Shown piece after piece: positions 1 to 5,724 of a stretch of 9,573 bases of DNA; the stretch's first letter is position 1; every line of letters begins with the position of its first letter. The stretch lies in assembly GCA_031257795.1 (NCBI GenBank), contig JAIRNW010000048.1, forward strand, positions 1 through 9,573. Reading direction: 5' to 3'. This DNA comes from Holosporales bacterium (GTDB lineage: Bacteria > Pseudomonadota > Alphaproteobacteria > BNTO01). The position numbers and the translations under genes are program-made. Below the pieces are notes generated by a model. That model was not told where the DNA came from. It searched no databases and was given only the letters and a program-made list of their open reading frames with translations.

Positions 1-142
1 ACGGCATGTTCTCGACCAACCCAACAACACCTATCAAATTAACAGGAAGCTTCAGCTGGGCGGCCATCTGCAACGTCGCGAGGACAACGGCGGCGCCGGT
101 CATGTCCTCCTTCATTTCAGGATTGGCAAAAGTAATTTTCAT
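1..142 (-). pseudogene. pepA: Leucyl aminopeptidase (M17) fragment, 5'-truncated
   Basis: The minus strand encodes a stretch containing MKEDMTGAA, then LKLPVN and VENMP, which is characteristic of the catalytic domain of M17 leucyl aminopeptidases (PepA), metal-dependent enzymes that remove N-terminal residues from peptides. The Asp of the KEDMTG motif is a metal ligand in the family. The fragment runs off the left edge of the window. The N-terminal half and the preceding Lys/Asp metal-site motif (GKGxxFDxGG), which would come roughly 15-25 residues earlier, are missing. The frame is open only to 205 and is closed by TAG at 206-208, and rnd ends at 251, so there is no room for them. The ATG at 140-142 is the first Met but would give a protein without half its metal site. 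I infer a decayed or deletion-truncated gene. A shortened expressed protein is less likely. Confidence 0.75.
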
Positions 143-225
143 TTGGGACACACCACACTGATTCTTCTCATGAGAGTGATTATAAATGACTTGCCTTGCA
201 ACAGTCTAAAATATCGCTTTGCAAT

Positions 226-256
226 AGCCACAAAAAGAATGGTGAGTTCGTCAATG
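226..256 (-). repeat. Fragment of the H half-module at the 3' end of rnd
   Basis: The plus-strand segment CCACAAAAAG followed by GAGTTCGTC matches the corresponding part of the long copy at 863-1032 (TCACAAAAAG...GAGTTCGTC). It spans the TGA stop of rnd and lies between rnd and the truncated pepA. Only about 30 bp can be aligned, so this is a remnant or a short module. It points the same way as the copy at the other end of rnd. Confidence 0.5.
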
Positions 257-865
257 TGAGAAGATATCCCACTCTTCAGAGGCCATTGTATCCAGCAAAG
301 CCCTGTATGGAAGGAAGTCGAAGCAAGCTTGTGCGAGCTCGGCTCTTCCTTCGCGAAGCAGTAATGCGTCGAGTTTTTCCTTCAGATTGTGCAAAAACAA
401 AACATCGCTTCCGGCGTACTCCAGCTGTTCCGGGGACAAAATCTCGCCCCCCCAATCCGAGGACTGCTGCGCTTTATCAATGTCGATGCCGAGCAACTCT
501 TTACACAAGCTTTTCAAGGAATGCTTGTCAGTGTACGTTCTGACCAATTTAGACGCGATTTTCGTGCAATAAACGTTTGTTATGTGCAGCTTGAAGCTTT
601 TCATCAGCACAGCCAGATCAAACCTTCCGTAGTGGAAAATTTTCTGCACAGAATCGTCCCCTAACAGCTTTTTCAGTCTGTGCGCTTGATCGAAGGCCGG
701 CTCTGGGAAATGCACCAAAAAGCACGTCCCGTCGCCTGAGCTGAGCTGTACCAAACACAGCCTGTCCCTGTGTGGATACAAGCCCATTGTCTCAGTATCA
801 ATTGCAACACTACTTCCGAAATCCACACCTTCCGGTATGTCAAAAGACGATAAATTCAACTGCAT
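251..865 (-). CDS. rnd: Ribonuclease D-type 3'-5' exonuclease, short alphaproteobacterial form
   Basis: A DEDDy-superfamily 3'-5' exoribonuclease of 204 residues, expected to trim RNA 3' ends (tRNA or other structured RNAs) in the cytoplasm. All three exonuclease motifs are visible, counted from the chosen start: Exo I in AIDTETMGL with Asp23 and Glu25, Exo II in HYGRFDLAVL with Asp83, and Exo III in YAGSD with Tyr150 and Asp154. These are the four metal-binding acids plus the catalytic Tyr. There is no HRDC domain, as is usual for the short alphaproteobacterial family. The frame extends upstream to a GTG at 961, but those 32 codons lie inside a repeat and have no family counterpart, so I chose the ATG at 863-865, where family similarity begins. 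No clear Shine-Dalgarno sequence precedes it. The TGA stop lies in another repeat fragment. Function is well supported; the start is less certain. Confidence 0.88.
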   Translation of the reverse strand: MQLNLSSFDIPEGVDFGSSVAIDTETMGLYPHRDRLCLVQLSSGDGTCFLVHFPEPAFDQAHRLKKLLGDDSVQKIFHYGRFDLAVLMKSFKLHITNVYCTKIASKLVRTYTDKHSLKSLCKELLGIDIDKAQQSSDWGGEILSPEQLEYAGSDVLFLHNLKEKLDALLLREGRAELAQACFDFLPYRALLDTMASEEWDIFSH

Positions 866-1032
866 ATACACCCGATCACAAAAAGCTCGCGAGTTCGTCG
901 AGTCGACTCCACAACAAAGTCTGCGACTTCGCCGGGAACCCGAAGTTGCTAGAATGCTCACGCACCTTAAGTACGCTGCGCTTCTGTGCTACGTGTCTCC
1001 TGTTCCAAAATCTTTTTGTGACTGGGGATAGC
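863..1032 (-). repeat. Family A palindromic repeat, long form (A core plus H module)
   Basis: On the minus strand this copy has the A core (GGAGACACGT, CAGAAGCGCAGCGTAC, GTGAGCATTC, AGCAAC). It then has an extra half-module, called H here (GTTCCCGGCGAAG, AAGTCGCAGACTT, CGACGAAC, CTTTTTGTGA). Its ends form a 10-bp perfect inverted repeat, TCACAAAAAG at 876-885 and CTTTTTGTGA at 1012-1021, extended outward by CCCG against TGGG with one mismatch and one wobble. A small hairpin, AAGTC-TGC-GACTT, lies at 917-929. The copy fills the rnd-rpsU spacer up to the rnd start codon. Confidence 0.85.
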
Positions 1033-1056
1033 GAACCTACGAACTTTAGCGACTCC

Positions 1057-1248
1057 CTAGAAGGCTCTTCTACGAACCATCTTTCTCTGACGACGCACCG
1101 CCTCTGACAGCTCACGCTTTTTCCTTACAGAAGGTTTTTCATAAGCCCTTTTTATTTTCATAATGCGATACACTCCTTCCCTCTGCATCTTCTTTTTCAG
1201 AAAACGCAAAGCGTGCTCAACATTATTATCCCTAACTAGAACTTCCAC
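1057..1248 (-). CDS. rpsU: Small ribosomal subunit protein bS21
   Basis: Ribosomal protein bS21 of the 30S subunit, 63 residues, which acts at the platform near the mRNA/anti-Shine-Dalgarno region during initiation. The N-terminus VEVLVRDNNVEHALRFLKKK is the family signature. The middle part (KMQREGVYRIMK, RAYEKPS) and the Arg/Lys-rich tail ending KMVRRRAF are also typical. The start is GTG at 1246-1248. It is fixed by a near-perfect Shine-Dalgarno GGAGGTGA at 1255-1262, six bases upstream, and by family alignment at MxVLVRDNN. It lies upstream of rnd on the same strand, but 191 bp of mostly repeat DNA separate them, so co-transcription is uncertain. Confidence 0.96.
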   Translation of the reverse strand: MEVLVRDNNVEHALRFLKKKMQREGVYRIMKIKRAYEKPSVRKKRELSEAVRRQRKMVRRRAF

Positions 1249-1254
1249 AACAAA

Positions 1255-1262
1255 TCACCTCC
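1255..1262 (-). promoter_or_regulatory. Strong ribosome binding site of rpsU
   Basis: The minus strand reads GGAGGTGA, complementary to the 16S rRNA 3' end over its full length, with six bases to the GTG start. It settles the start codon and contrasts with the weak or absent Shine-Dalgarno sequences of rnd, ptsP and the lipoprotein gene. Confidence 0.85.
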
Positions 1263-1341
1263 CTTTCTTCTATATATTTGTTCAGCCAACAGCAATGGTC
1301 TAGAACCTGTTGACATAATGATTTAAAATTGGTCTTTTTTA

Positions 1342-1405
1342 CGTCAAATCCGGTGTTCGAACGCTCATGTACGCTTGAGAGCACTCCGCTTCTGCGCTCC
1401 GTTTT
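1342..1405 (-). repeat. Degenerate family A repeat copy
   Basis: The reverse complement carries GGAGCGCAGAAGCGGAG, then GCGTACATGAGCGTTCGA, then ACACCGGAT, which align with the A core best in the version at 9489-9573. The central hairpin can still form but uses G-U pairing, and the outer arms are not recognisable. It lies in the 349-bp spacer between rpsI and rpsU (1249-1597). That spacer otherwise holds the rpsU ribosome binding site, the copy at 1476-1591, and no gene that I can see. Confidence 0.65.
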
Positions 1406-1475
1406 CCCTTAAAAATCCTCAATTTAAATCCCATGTCAACACGTTTTTAGATATTTGCTCATTACAACGCACACA

Positions 1476-1591
1476 CCACGCCACAAAAAGAACCGTGGGC
1501 AGGAGACACGTCGCGCAGAAGCGCAGCGTACCTAACGTACGTGAGCATTCGAGCAACGGATCGACGAACCCACAGACTTCTTGTGGCGTGG
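1476..1591 (+). repeat. Family A palindromic repeat, compact copy next to the rpsI stop
   Basis: A complete compact copy of 116 bp. Its ends are an 11-bp perfect inverted repeat, CCACGCCACAA at 1476-1486 and TTGTGGCGTGG at 1581-1591, followed inward by CCGTGGG against CCCACAG. The core holds GGAGACACGTCGCGCAGAAG, a hairpin CGTAC-CTAAC-GTACG, and GTGAGCATTCGAGCAACGG. It begins six bases past the TAA of rpsI, so a transcript of the rplM-rpsI operon would end in or read through this large hairpin. No T-run follows it, so it is not a classic intrinsic terminator. Confidence 0.88.
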
Positions 1592-1597
1592 GAACGC

Positions 1598-2077
1598 TTA
1601 TCTCTTTGAGAACTGGAACCGCTTCCTCGCCTTCGGCTGCCCATACTTCTTGCGCTCGACAACACGGCTGTCCCTCGTGAGAAAGCCCCCAACCTTCAGC
1701 ACTCCTCGCAAATCCGGCTCGTACAAAACCAACGCCTTGCTAATGCCGTGTCTCACTGCCCCAGCCTGCCCCGACAAGCCGCCTCCGCGCACAGTGCAAA
1801 CAACGTTGTACTGCCCAATCCTCTTGACGGCCTTGAACGGCTGTTCTATCAGCATCTGCAAAACCGGCCGCGCGAAATAATCCGCGAGCTGCTCCCCATT
1901 AACAATAAAAGAGCCATTCCCAGGCTTGATCCAGACCCGAGCAATCGCATTTTTGCGCTTTCCCGTCGCGTACGAACGGCCCTGCTTATCTAGCTGTTGC
2001 TCGTACACAACGCTAACGGGCGCCGCCACCTCAGGCAGACCAATATCGCCACTTTGCTTTTCAAACATGTCGCTCAT
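1598..2077 (-). CDS. rpsI: Small ribosomal subunit protein uS9
   Basis: Ribosomal protein uS9 of the 30S head, 159 residues, whose C-terminal tail reaches the P-site tRNA. The family signatures are clear: GRSYATGKRKNAIARVW near residues 33-49, YFARPVLQM, GGGLSGQAGAVRHGISKAL, and the basic tail ending FQFSKR, with the essential last Lys-Arg. The roughly 30-residue N-terminal extension before GRSYATGKRK is typical of alphaproteobacterial uS9, not of E. coli. The ATG at 2075-2077 has AGGAG at 2084-2088, six bases upstream. It follows rplM by 12 bases, the usual rplM-rpsI operon, and is surely co-transcribed with it. A palindromic repeat begins six bases past the stop. Confidence 0.97.
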   Translation of the reverse strand: MSDMFEKQSGDIGLPEVAAPVSVVYEQQLDKQGRSYATGKRKNAIARVWIKPGNGSFIVNGEQLADYFARPVLQMLIEQPFKAVKRIGQYNVVCTVRGGGLSGQAGAVRHGISKALVLYEPDLRGVLKVGGFLTRDSRVVERKKYGQPKARKRFQFSKR

Positions 2078-2089
2078 AACCCTCTCCTG

Positions 2090-2611
2090 TTATATTCCTG
2101 CCGCTGAAGCCGCATTCTCGGGAACAGCAATCGCAGCGCGCTCCACCACATTCTTAGCATTCAGCTTCGCCATATCAACAACTTGCGCCATCTGCGCTTC
2201 ATGCGGATGCGTCGGTCCGGCGTACACTTTAAGTTTCCTCAGCACCTTGCTGCCAAGAGGCCCGCGCGGAATCATGCGCTCAACGGCCTTCTTGATCACT
2301 CGCTCAGGATGCTTGCCGGTCAGGATCTGGTCCGCCGTTCTGGTTTTAAGGCCGCCAGGGAACCCGGTGTGCCAGTGGTATACCTTATCTTTGCGCTTTT
2401 TTCCAGTAAGCCCAACCTTTTCTGCATTAATAACAACAACATAGTCCCCACAGTCATCGTGTGGAGTGAAGATGGCTTTGTTCTTACCGCGCAAAACATT
2501 GGCGACAAAACTCGCCAAACGTCCCAGAACAACCCCCTCAGCATCAATCACAAACCACCGACGTTCTCTGTGCGAAACAAAACATGACGGCGTATAGCGC
2601 TTCGTATACAC
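2090..2611 (-). CDS. rplM: Large ribosomal subunit protein uL13, GTG start
   Basis: Ribosomal protein uL13 of the 50S subunit, an early assembly protein. Signatures include RRWFVIDAEGVVLGRLAS, HDDCGDYVVVINAEKV, LTGKKRKDKVYHWHTGFPGG, ERMIPRGPLG and YAGPTHPHEAQ. The open frame runs on upstream to 2836, but the extra 75 residues resemble nothing in the family. I chose the GTG at 2609-2611, which is preceded by GGAGAG four bases away and gives 173 residues beginning MYTKRYTP. E. coli uL13 has 142 residues. The surplus here is a slightly longer N-terminus and a C-terminal tail of about 25 residues, rich in Ala, after LNAKN. It is the first gene of the operon, with rpsI following, and a sigma-70-like promoter stands 40-70 bases upstream. 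Identity is certain; the start is likely. Confidence 0.95.
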   Translation of the reverse strand: MYTKRYTPSCFVSHRERRWFVIDAEGVVLGRLASFVANVLRGKNKAIFTPHDDCGDYVVVINAEKVGLTGKKRKDKVYHWHTGFPGGLKTRTADQILTGKHPERVIKKAVERMIPRGPLGSKVLRKLKVYAGPTHPHEAQMAQVVDMAKLNAKNVVERAAIAVPENAASAAGI

Positions 2612-2650
2612 AGCTCTCTCCAGAATAAAAGGAAACTCGAAATTTGTTTC

Positions 2651-2679
2651 ATTATGTAATGATAGCAGCGTAAAAACAA
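2651..2679 (-). promoter_or_regulatory. Predicted promoter of the rplM-rpsI operon
   Basis: On the minus strand, TTGTTT (2674-2679) and CATAAT (2651-2656) are separated by 17 bases. The -10 matches five of six consensus bases and the -35 only three. Transcription would start near 2645, leaving a leader of about 34 bases before the GTG. This also supports the late rplM start over the long open frame, whose start at 2836 lies upstream of this promoter. Confidence 0.5.
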
Positions 2680-2700
2680 GAGGAAACTTACGGACCAAGC

Positions 2701-2747
2701 ACACAGCCATCGGCCAAAGTACACAGCCATAAGCCTCCCACAGCCAA
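2701..2747. repeat. Short direct repeats upstream of rplM
   Basis: ACACAGCCAT occurs at 2701-2710 and again at 2721-2730, exactly 20 bases apart, and a third partial unit, ACAGCCA, lies at 2740-2746. They are just upstream of the predicted rplM promoter. Spacing of about two helical turns would suit a protein binding site, but no regulator can be named. Confidence 0.4.
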
Positions 2748-2797
2748 GCGACACCTGTCCAGGCAAAGCTTATGTCAACGGCTTCTGACTTTTCTCT

Positions 2798-2897
2798 GGC
2801 TTTGTCCGGACACCGTCTGGCTCCCGGCAAAGCCACGGATTTTGCTGTGACGCCGCCACCTTGACTGGCTCGCGACTTTTTGGTGACTGGTTATATT
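2798..2897 (+). repeat. Diverged H half-module with a strong hairpin
   Basis: The segment GGCTCCCGGCAAAGCC, then GATTTTGCTGTG, then CTCGCGACTTTTTGGTGACT, then TTATAT follows the order of the H module in the long A copy (minus strand of 863-1032) and in ptsP, with moderate divergence. A hairpin is formed by 2798-2809 and 2824-2834 (GGCTTTGTCCGG against CCGGCAAAGCC, one bulged T). The 360-bp spacer 2612-2971 also holds the rplM promoter, direct repeats and a dyad. Open frames here, including one on the minus strand at 2770-2973, show no family likeness. Confidence 0.5.
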
Positions 2898-2922
2898 CCT
2901 CTTGTAAAGGCGGCTTAAATTC

Positions 2923-2951
2923 ATTACACTCCGCACTGGATTGAGTGTAAT
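2923..2951. promoter_or_regulatory. Perfect 9-bp dyad upstream of the symporter gene
   Basis: ATTACACTC at 2923-2931 and GAGTGTAAT at 2943-2951 are perfect reverse complements around an 11-base centre, ending 20 bases before the ATG at 2972. In DNA this looks like an operator for a dimeric regulator. In RNA it would be a hairpin just above the translation start. It belongs to no repeat family in this window. No regulator gene is adjacent. Confidence 0.5.
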
Positions 2952-2971
2952 TTGTTTGCTGAGCGATTGAC

Positions 2972-4174
2972 ATGTCTTCACTGAAAAAATTTTTGAACCT
3001 GCCCTGTCTTGTTTTGTCTCTATTTGTTTTGGTTTTCTTTTTTGGAGACTATTTAAGCCTTGAAATAAAAGCAAACCTATATTCTATAAGCTTATTATTA
3101 AAATCGTTAATAGTCTTTATTCTCCCTTTCATCATATTCTCTTTTGTTATGAGTGGAATTATGAATTTGGAAGGGGAGTCTTTTAAAATCATACTAATAC
3201 TAGTCCCCATGGTGTGTTTGTCCAATTTTTGCGGATTTTGGACATCATACCTCCTCACCACTCCCCTGCTCAAAACCGGCATTGTAACAATCTCGCAATT
3301 GAGCTCGCAGCTAACCCTAAAAGAGGCCTGGAACCTCAACATCCCTCAGCTCATCCGCAACGACTTTGCCATGATTGCCGCTGTGATCGTTGGGATTATC
3401 GGAAGCTATTGCCACGTTCAATTCATAAAGAATATGGAGGGGCGCCTGTCCAAAATCGCAAACATTATACTCAAAAAAGGGATATGCAATGCGTTGCCGC
3501 TGTTTGTGCTTGGCTTCATCATAAAAATGAAACACGAGGGAGCTCTGGCGCTTATCGTGCAGGAATACTCCGTTTTGTTGGCTGTGGTGGCGTTTTTGGC
3601 GTACGGCTACATGTTCCTTATCATGTTCATCTCCTCTCCGGAGAACATATTCGGTAAAATCAAGAACTTGCTCCCAGGAATACTGGTGGGCTTGTGCAGC
3701 ATGTCCAGCGCGGCGGCTATGCCACTAACGCTCCAGGGATCCGCGAAAAATTTGAAAAACCCAAATATCGCGAAATTTGTTGTTCCAGCAACGGCCAATA
3801 TGCACCTGCTCGGAGACTGTTTCGCCATACCAATCATAGGGTTTGCGTTAATGGTGTCCTTCGGGTACCCACTTCCATCATTTCATGAGTATCTTATCTT
3901 TTCATTTTATGGGGTTATTGCGAAATTTGCCGCGGCTGGAATTCCTGGCGGGAGCGCCATTATTTTTGTCCCCATTTTTGAGCAAATTTTCGGATTTAAC
4001 CCGGACATGCTGACGGCCATGACGGCGATATATGTCATATTCGACCCTATCGCAACTTCATCCACTGTGTTCGGCCACGGAATGTTCGCGATTTTATTTG
4101 AAAAAGTTTACACCAAGATGTTCAAAAACGATTCCACTAAAATCTTAACATCCCACGATTCCAAAAACCTCTGA
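2972..4174 (+). CDS. SDF-family (DAACS) cation symporter, divergent, substrate unknown
   Basis: A 400-residue inner-membrane carrier of the dicarboxylate/amino acid:cation symporter family (GltP/DctA relatives). Hydrophobic segments begin at about residues 10, 40, 72, 131, 172 and 200, followed by the core transport domain. That core has HP1 with SMSSAAAMP (243-251), a TM7 equivalent PATANMHLLGD (272-282), HP2 with AGIPGGSAI (322-330) and a TM8 equivalent FDPIATSSTVFGHG (357-370). Aligned by eye to the archaeal homologue GltPh, Asp394 is kept (Asp358), but the substrate-binding Arg397 is Ala361, Asn401 is Thr365, Asp405 is His369, and Asp312 of the NMDGT motif is His278. The canonical acidic-side-chain and Na+ ligands are therefore largely changed, so substrate and coupling ion may differ from glutamate/Na+. 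The ATG at 2972 lacks a strong Shine-Dalgarno. The gene is AT-richer at its 5' end and seems to be a single-gene unit. Confidence 0.85.
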   Translation: MSSLKKFLNLPCLVLSLFVLVFFFGDYLSLEIKANLYSISLLLKSLIVFILPFIIFSFVMSGIMNLEGESFKIILILVPMVCLSNFCGFWTSYLLTTPLLKTGIVTISQLSSQLTLKEAWNLNIPQLIRNDFAMIAAVIVGIIGSYCHVQFIKNMEGRLSKIANIILKKGICNALPLFVLGFIIKMKHEGALALIVQEYSVLLAVVAFLAYGYMFLIMFISSPENIFGKIKNLLPGILVGLCSMSSAAAMPLTLQGSAKNLKNPNIAKFVVPATANMHLLGDCFAIPIIGFALMVSFGYPLPSFHEYLIFSFYGVIAKFAAAGIPGGSAIIFVPIFEQIFGFNPDMLTAMTAIYVIFDPIATSSTVFGHGMFAILFEKVYTKMFKNDSTKILTSHDSKNL

Positions 4175-4365
4175 TTTATTCGTCCGCCTTTATTCAGCGT
4201 GATTTATTAAGACAACGCCGTTAACTTATTATGTACTTAATGCCCAGATGAATAATTTTGCGGCTTAGGCACGTATGGTGTTGAGGGTTGCAATAAAAAT
4301 TTTGTGTGTGTTTTTTGGTGGTTAACTTTTGTTAATATTGCGCGAAAACTGGAGGTGAGAAAACT
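4175..4365. other. Non-coding stretch after the symporter gene
   Basis: I see no gene, tRNA or convincing terminator here. It is AT-rich, includes a T-run at 4310-4316, and has GGAGGTGAG at 4351-4359 with no usable start codon after it. The rest of the spacer up to 4674 is repeat DNA, described separately. Confidence 0.5.
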
Positions 4366-4475
4366 AGCCGCGAATTACAGATTGGTGGAGGTAGACACGT
4401 AGCACAGGCGAAGAGCTGAACTTAAACGTGCTGCTCCTGCCGAAACGGATCAACGAACTCGCAACCTTTTGGCCG
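4366..4475 (+). repeat. Family A repeat, subtype 2, left of the lipoprotein gene
   Basis: GACACGTAGCACAGGCG, GAGCTGAACTTAAACGTG, CTGCTCCTGCCGAAACGGAT and CAACGAACTCGCAAC align in order with the copy at 5609-5724. Both differ from the other copies by having CTGCTCCTGCCG in place of GAGCATTCGAGC. AGCAC and GTGCT can pair around the centre, and CACG with CGTG. The outer arms are poorly matched, so this copy looks older. Confidence 0.7.
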
Positions 4476-4515
4476 TGTCTTTTACTTCATTTGCGATATC
4501 CAGTCAATCCGCCTG

Positions 4516-4609
4516 TCTCCTATACTCACCTGACTCTCAGGAATTTTTCTAGGTGAATCGCGGTCTACGAGTCGAAAAAATCCTGGTTTTCATGTTCGAA
4601 ATGTATATC
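4516..4609 (-). repeat. Family B repeat, left copy
   Basis: The reverse complement reads ATATACATTTCGAAC, TGAAAACCAGGATTTTTTC, then CCTGAGAGTCAGGTGAGTAT. It aligns over roughly 95 bases with 5719-5820. It contains its own possible hairpin, with GAAAAATTCCT facing AGGATTTTTTC at one mismatch. It ends just before the lipoprotein gene and points away from it. Confidence 0.75.
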
Positions 4610-4674
4610 ACCTAGACTTTTTGTGACATTTGAAATGCACAATCTTCTGTTTTTTTTATAAAAAAATTAATAGA

Positions 4675-5562
4675 ATGAGGCACGTCAGTTTGGTTCTCGT
4701 GGTTTATATGCATCTCGGCAGGTTGGTTTTTTCGATGTTGCCATTGTTTCTGGTCAGTTGTCGTTCGGAAAATAGCGGTCTTGGGGAAAAACAGAAAGAG
4801 GAAGTGAAGCAGTTGGTCAAGGAAGCGGTTTCCTCTTTGATCGAGGAGGAGCCTGAGTTGTTCGTGAAGGCGGTTGATTTGGGGATGCAAAAACAGCGTC
4901 AACAGGCCGCCAAAGCGGTTGAGTCCGCTGCAACGAAGGCTCAATCGCAATTATGGAGTTCTCCTCTAGTTATTGGAAATAAGGATGCCAAATTGAAATT
5001 GGCCGTCTTTTTCGACCCACTGGATCCTATTTCACAAAAGTTTAGAGACGATGTTGTTCGGCCGATCGTTAAAGAGCGCGATGACGTCGGCTTTTTCTTT
5101 ATTCCGGTTAGTGTTTTCACAGGAGAAGATGACTCCGGGAAAGAGGGGGCAATCCCGCTGTCTCTTCCAGCGGCGAAGGCGATTGTTGCGGCTTGTTCGC
5201 AAGATACGTCGAAGGCAATTGTTTTGTGGGAAAAGCTTTCGTCGGGAGCAAAGAAGGAAATCACCCCTACACTCATACAAAAGTATGCGAAGGAGGTTGG
5301 TCTAGATCCGGAGAAGATCGAAAAAGCAGGGGATGCCGCGCAGAAGGCGCTGATCGAGAACGGGAAGCTGGCTGTGCAGATAAATATTCCGGCGCAATTG
5401 CCTGTGATTTTCGTCAGACATCCAGAGGGAACGCTGGAAATTATTCCTGCTTTTGTGAAGGACAAGATGATTTTGGTGTTGGACGCCGTTCTAAACGGGA
5501 AGCCGTGGGCACAAGTTATTACGGCGTCTATGCAACAGGAGCAGGAAAAAGCCGGAGATTAG
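4675..5562 (+). CDS. Com1/DsbA-like thioredoxin-fold lipoprotein without redox cysteines
   Basis: A predicted 295-residue envelope lipoprotein. The N-terminus is hydrophobic and ends in a lipobox, LVSC (Cys29 from this start), so it should be lipidated. Next comes a charged helical region (about residues 40-95, EEVKQLVKEAV...QKQRQQAAKAVE). Then comes a thioredoxin-like domain starting LVIGNKDAKLKLAVFFD, the layout of Com1-type DsbA proteins. The usual CXXC after the FFD strand is replaced by DPIS (Asp117-Ser120), so disulfide oxidoreductase activity is not expected. A cis-Pro-like loop, QLPVIFV, remains. A binding or chaperone role in the envelope is inferred. The frame opens at a TTG (4630), but ATG 4675 suits a signal peptide better; ATG 4708 would also leave an intact one. 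No clear Shine-Dalgarno. It is flanked by repeats on both sides and converges on ptsP. Confidence 0.75.
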   Translation: MRHVSLVLVVYMHLGRLVFSMLPLFLVSCRSENSGLGEKQKEEVKQLVKEAVSSLIEEEPELFVKAVDLGMQKQRQQAAKAVESAATKAQSQLWSSPLVIGNKDAKLKLAVFFDPLDPISQKFRDDVVRPIVKERDDVGFFFIPVSVFTGEDDSGKEGAIPLSLPAAKAIVAACSQDTSKAIVLWEKLSSGAKKEITPTLIQKYAKEVGLDPEKIEKAGDAAQKALIENGKLAVQINIPAQLPVIFVRHPEGTLEIIPAFVKDKMILVLDAVLNGKPWAQVITASMQQEQEKAGD

Positions 5563-5608
5563 CTTCCCAACCACCGAAAGGTTTTGGGGTAGGAGAGTAT
5601 GCTCCGCC

Positions 5609-5724
5609 ACCGAGAGAATTGTGGGCAGGAGGCAGTAGCACAGACGGAGAGCTGTACTTAACGTACTGCTCCTGCCGGAACGGATCGACGAAAGCCCACA
5701 GTTCAGTTGTGTTTGGCTATATAC
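5609..5724 (+). repeat. Family A repeat, subtype 2, between the convergent genes
   Basis: The outer arms AATTGTGGGC (5617-5626) and GCCCACAGTT (5694-5703) pair over 10 bp with one G-U. Inside, 5624-5637 and 5664-5676 (GGCAGGAGGCAGTA against TACTGCTCCTGCC) form a 13-bp stem with one bulged G. This is one of the strongest hairpins in the window. It lies between the stops of the lipoprotein gene and ptsP, where a two-way transcription stop would be useful. No T-run flanks it. The right arm goes on into GTTTGGCTATA, as in the copy at 7962-8084, and joins family B directly. Confidence 0.85.

Noticed and set aside
866..961. Upstream extension of rnd starting at GTG 961 (32 codons).
   Set aside because: It is wholly repeat sequence with no counterpart in RNase D proteins, and an ATG follows exactly where family similarity begins.
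876..1115. Possible small gene on the minus strand overlapping the rpsU end and the repeat.
   Set aside because: It is an open frame through repeat DNA with no start signal; similar frames open in other repeat copies by common descent.
1300..1345. TTGACA at about 1309 on the plus strand as a promoter.
   Set aside because: No acceptable -10 at normal spacing and no plus-strand gene follows until 2972.
1350..1364. GTTCGAAC resembling a tRNA T-loop.
   Set aside because: It belongs to a degenerate repeat copy; no acceptor stem or cloverleaf can be drawn around it.
1476..1591. Classic intrinsic terminator after rpsI.
   Set aside because: The hairpin is large and strong but no T-run follows in the direction of transcription.
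2612..2836. Long N-terminal extension of uL13.
   Set aside because: It does not resemble the family, a GTG with GGAGAG lies at the right place, and a good promoter lies inside the extension.
2770..2973. Minus-strand open frame of 67 codons in the rplM-symporter spacer.
   Set aside because: No family likeness or ribosome binding site; it overlaps the dyad and a repeat module.
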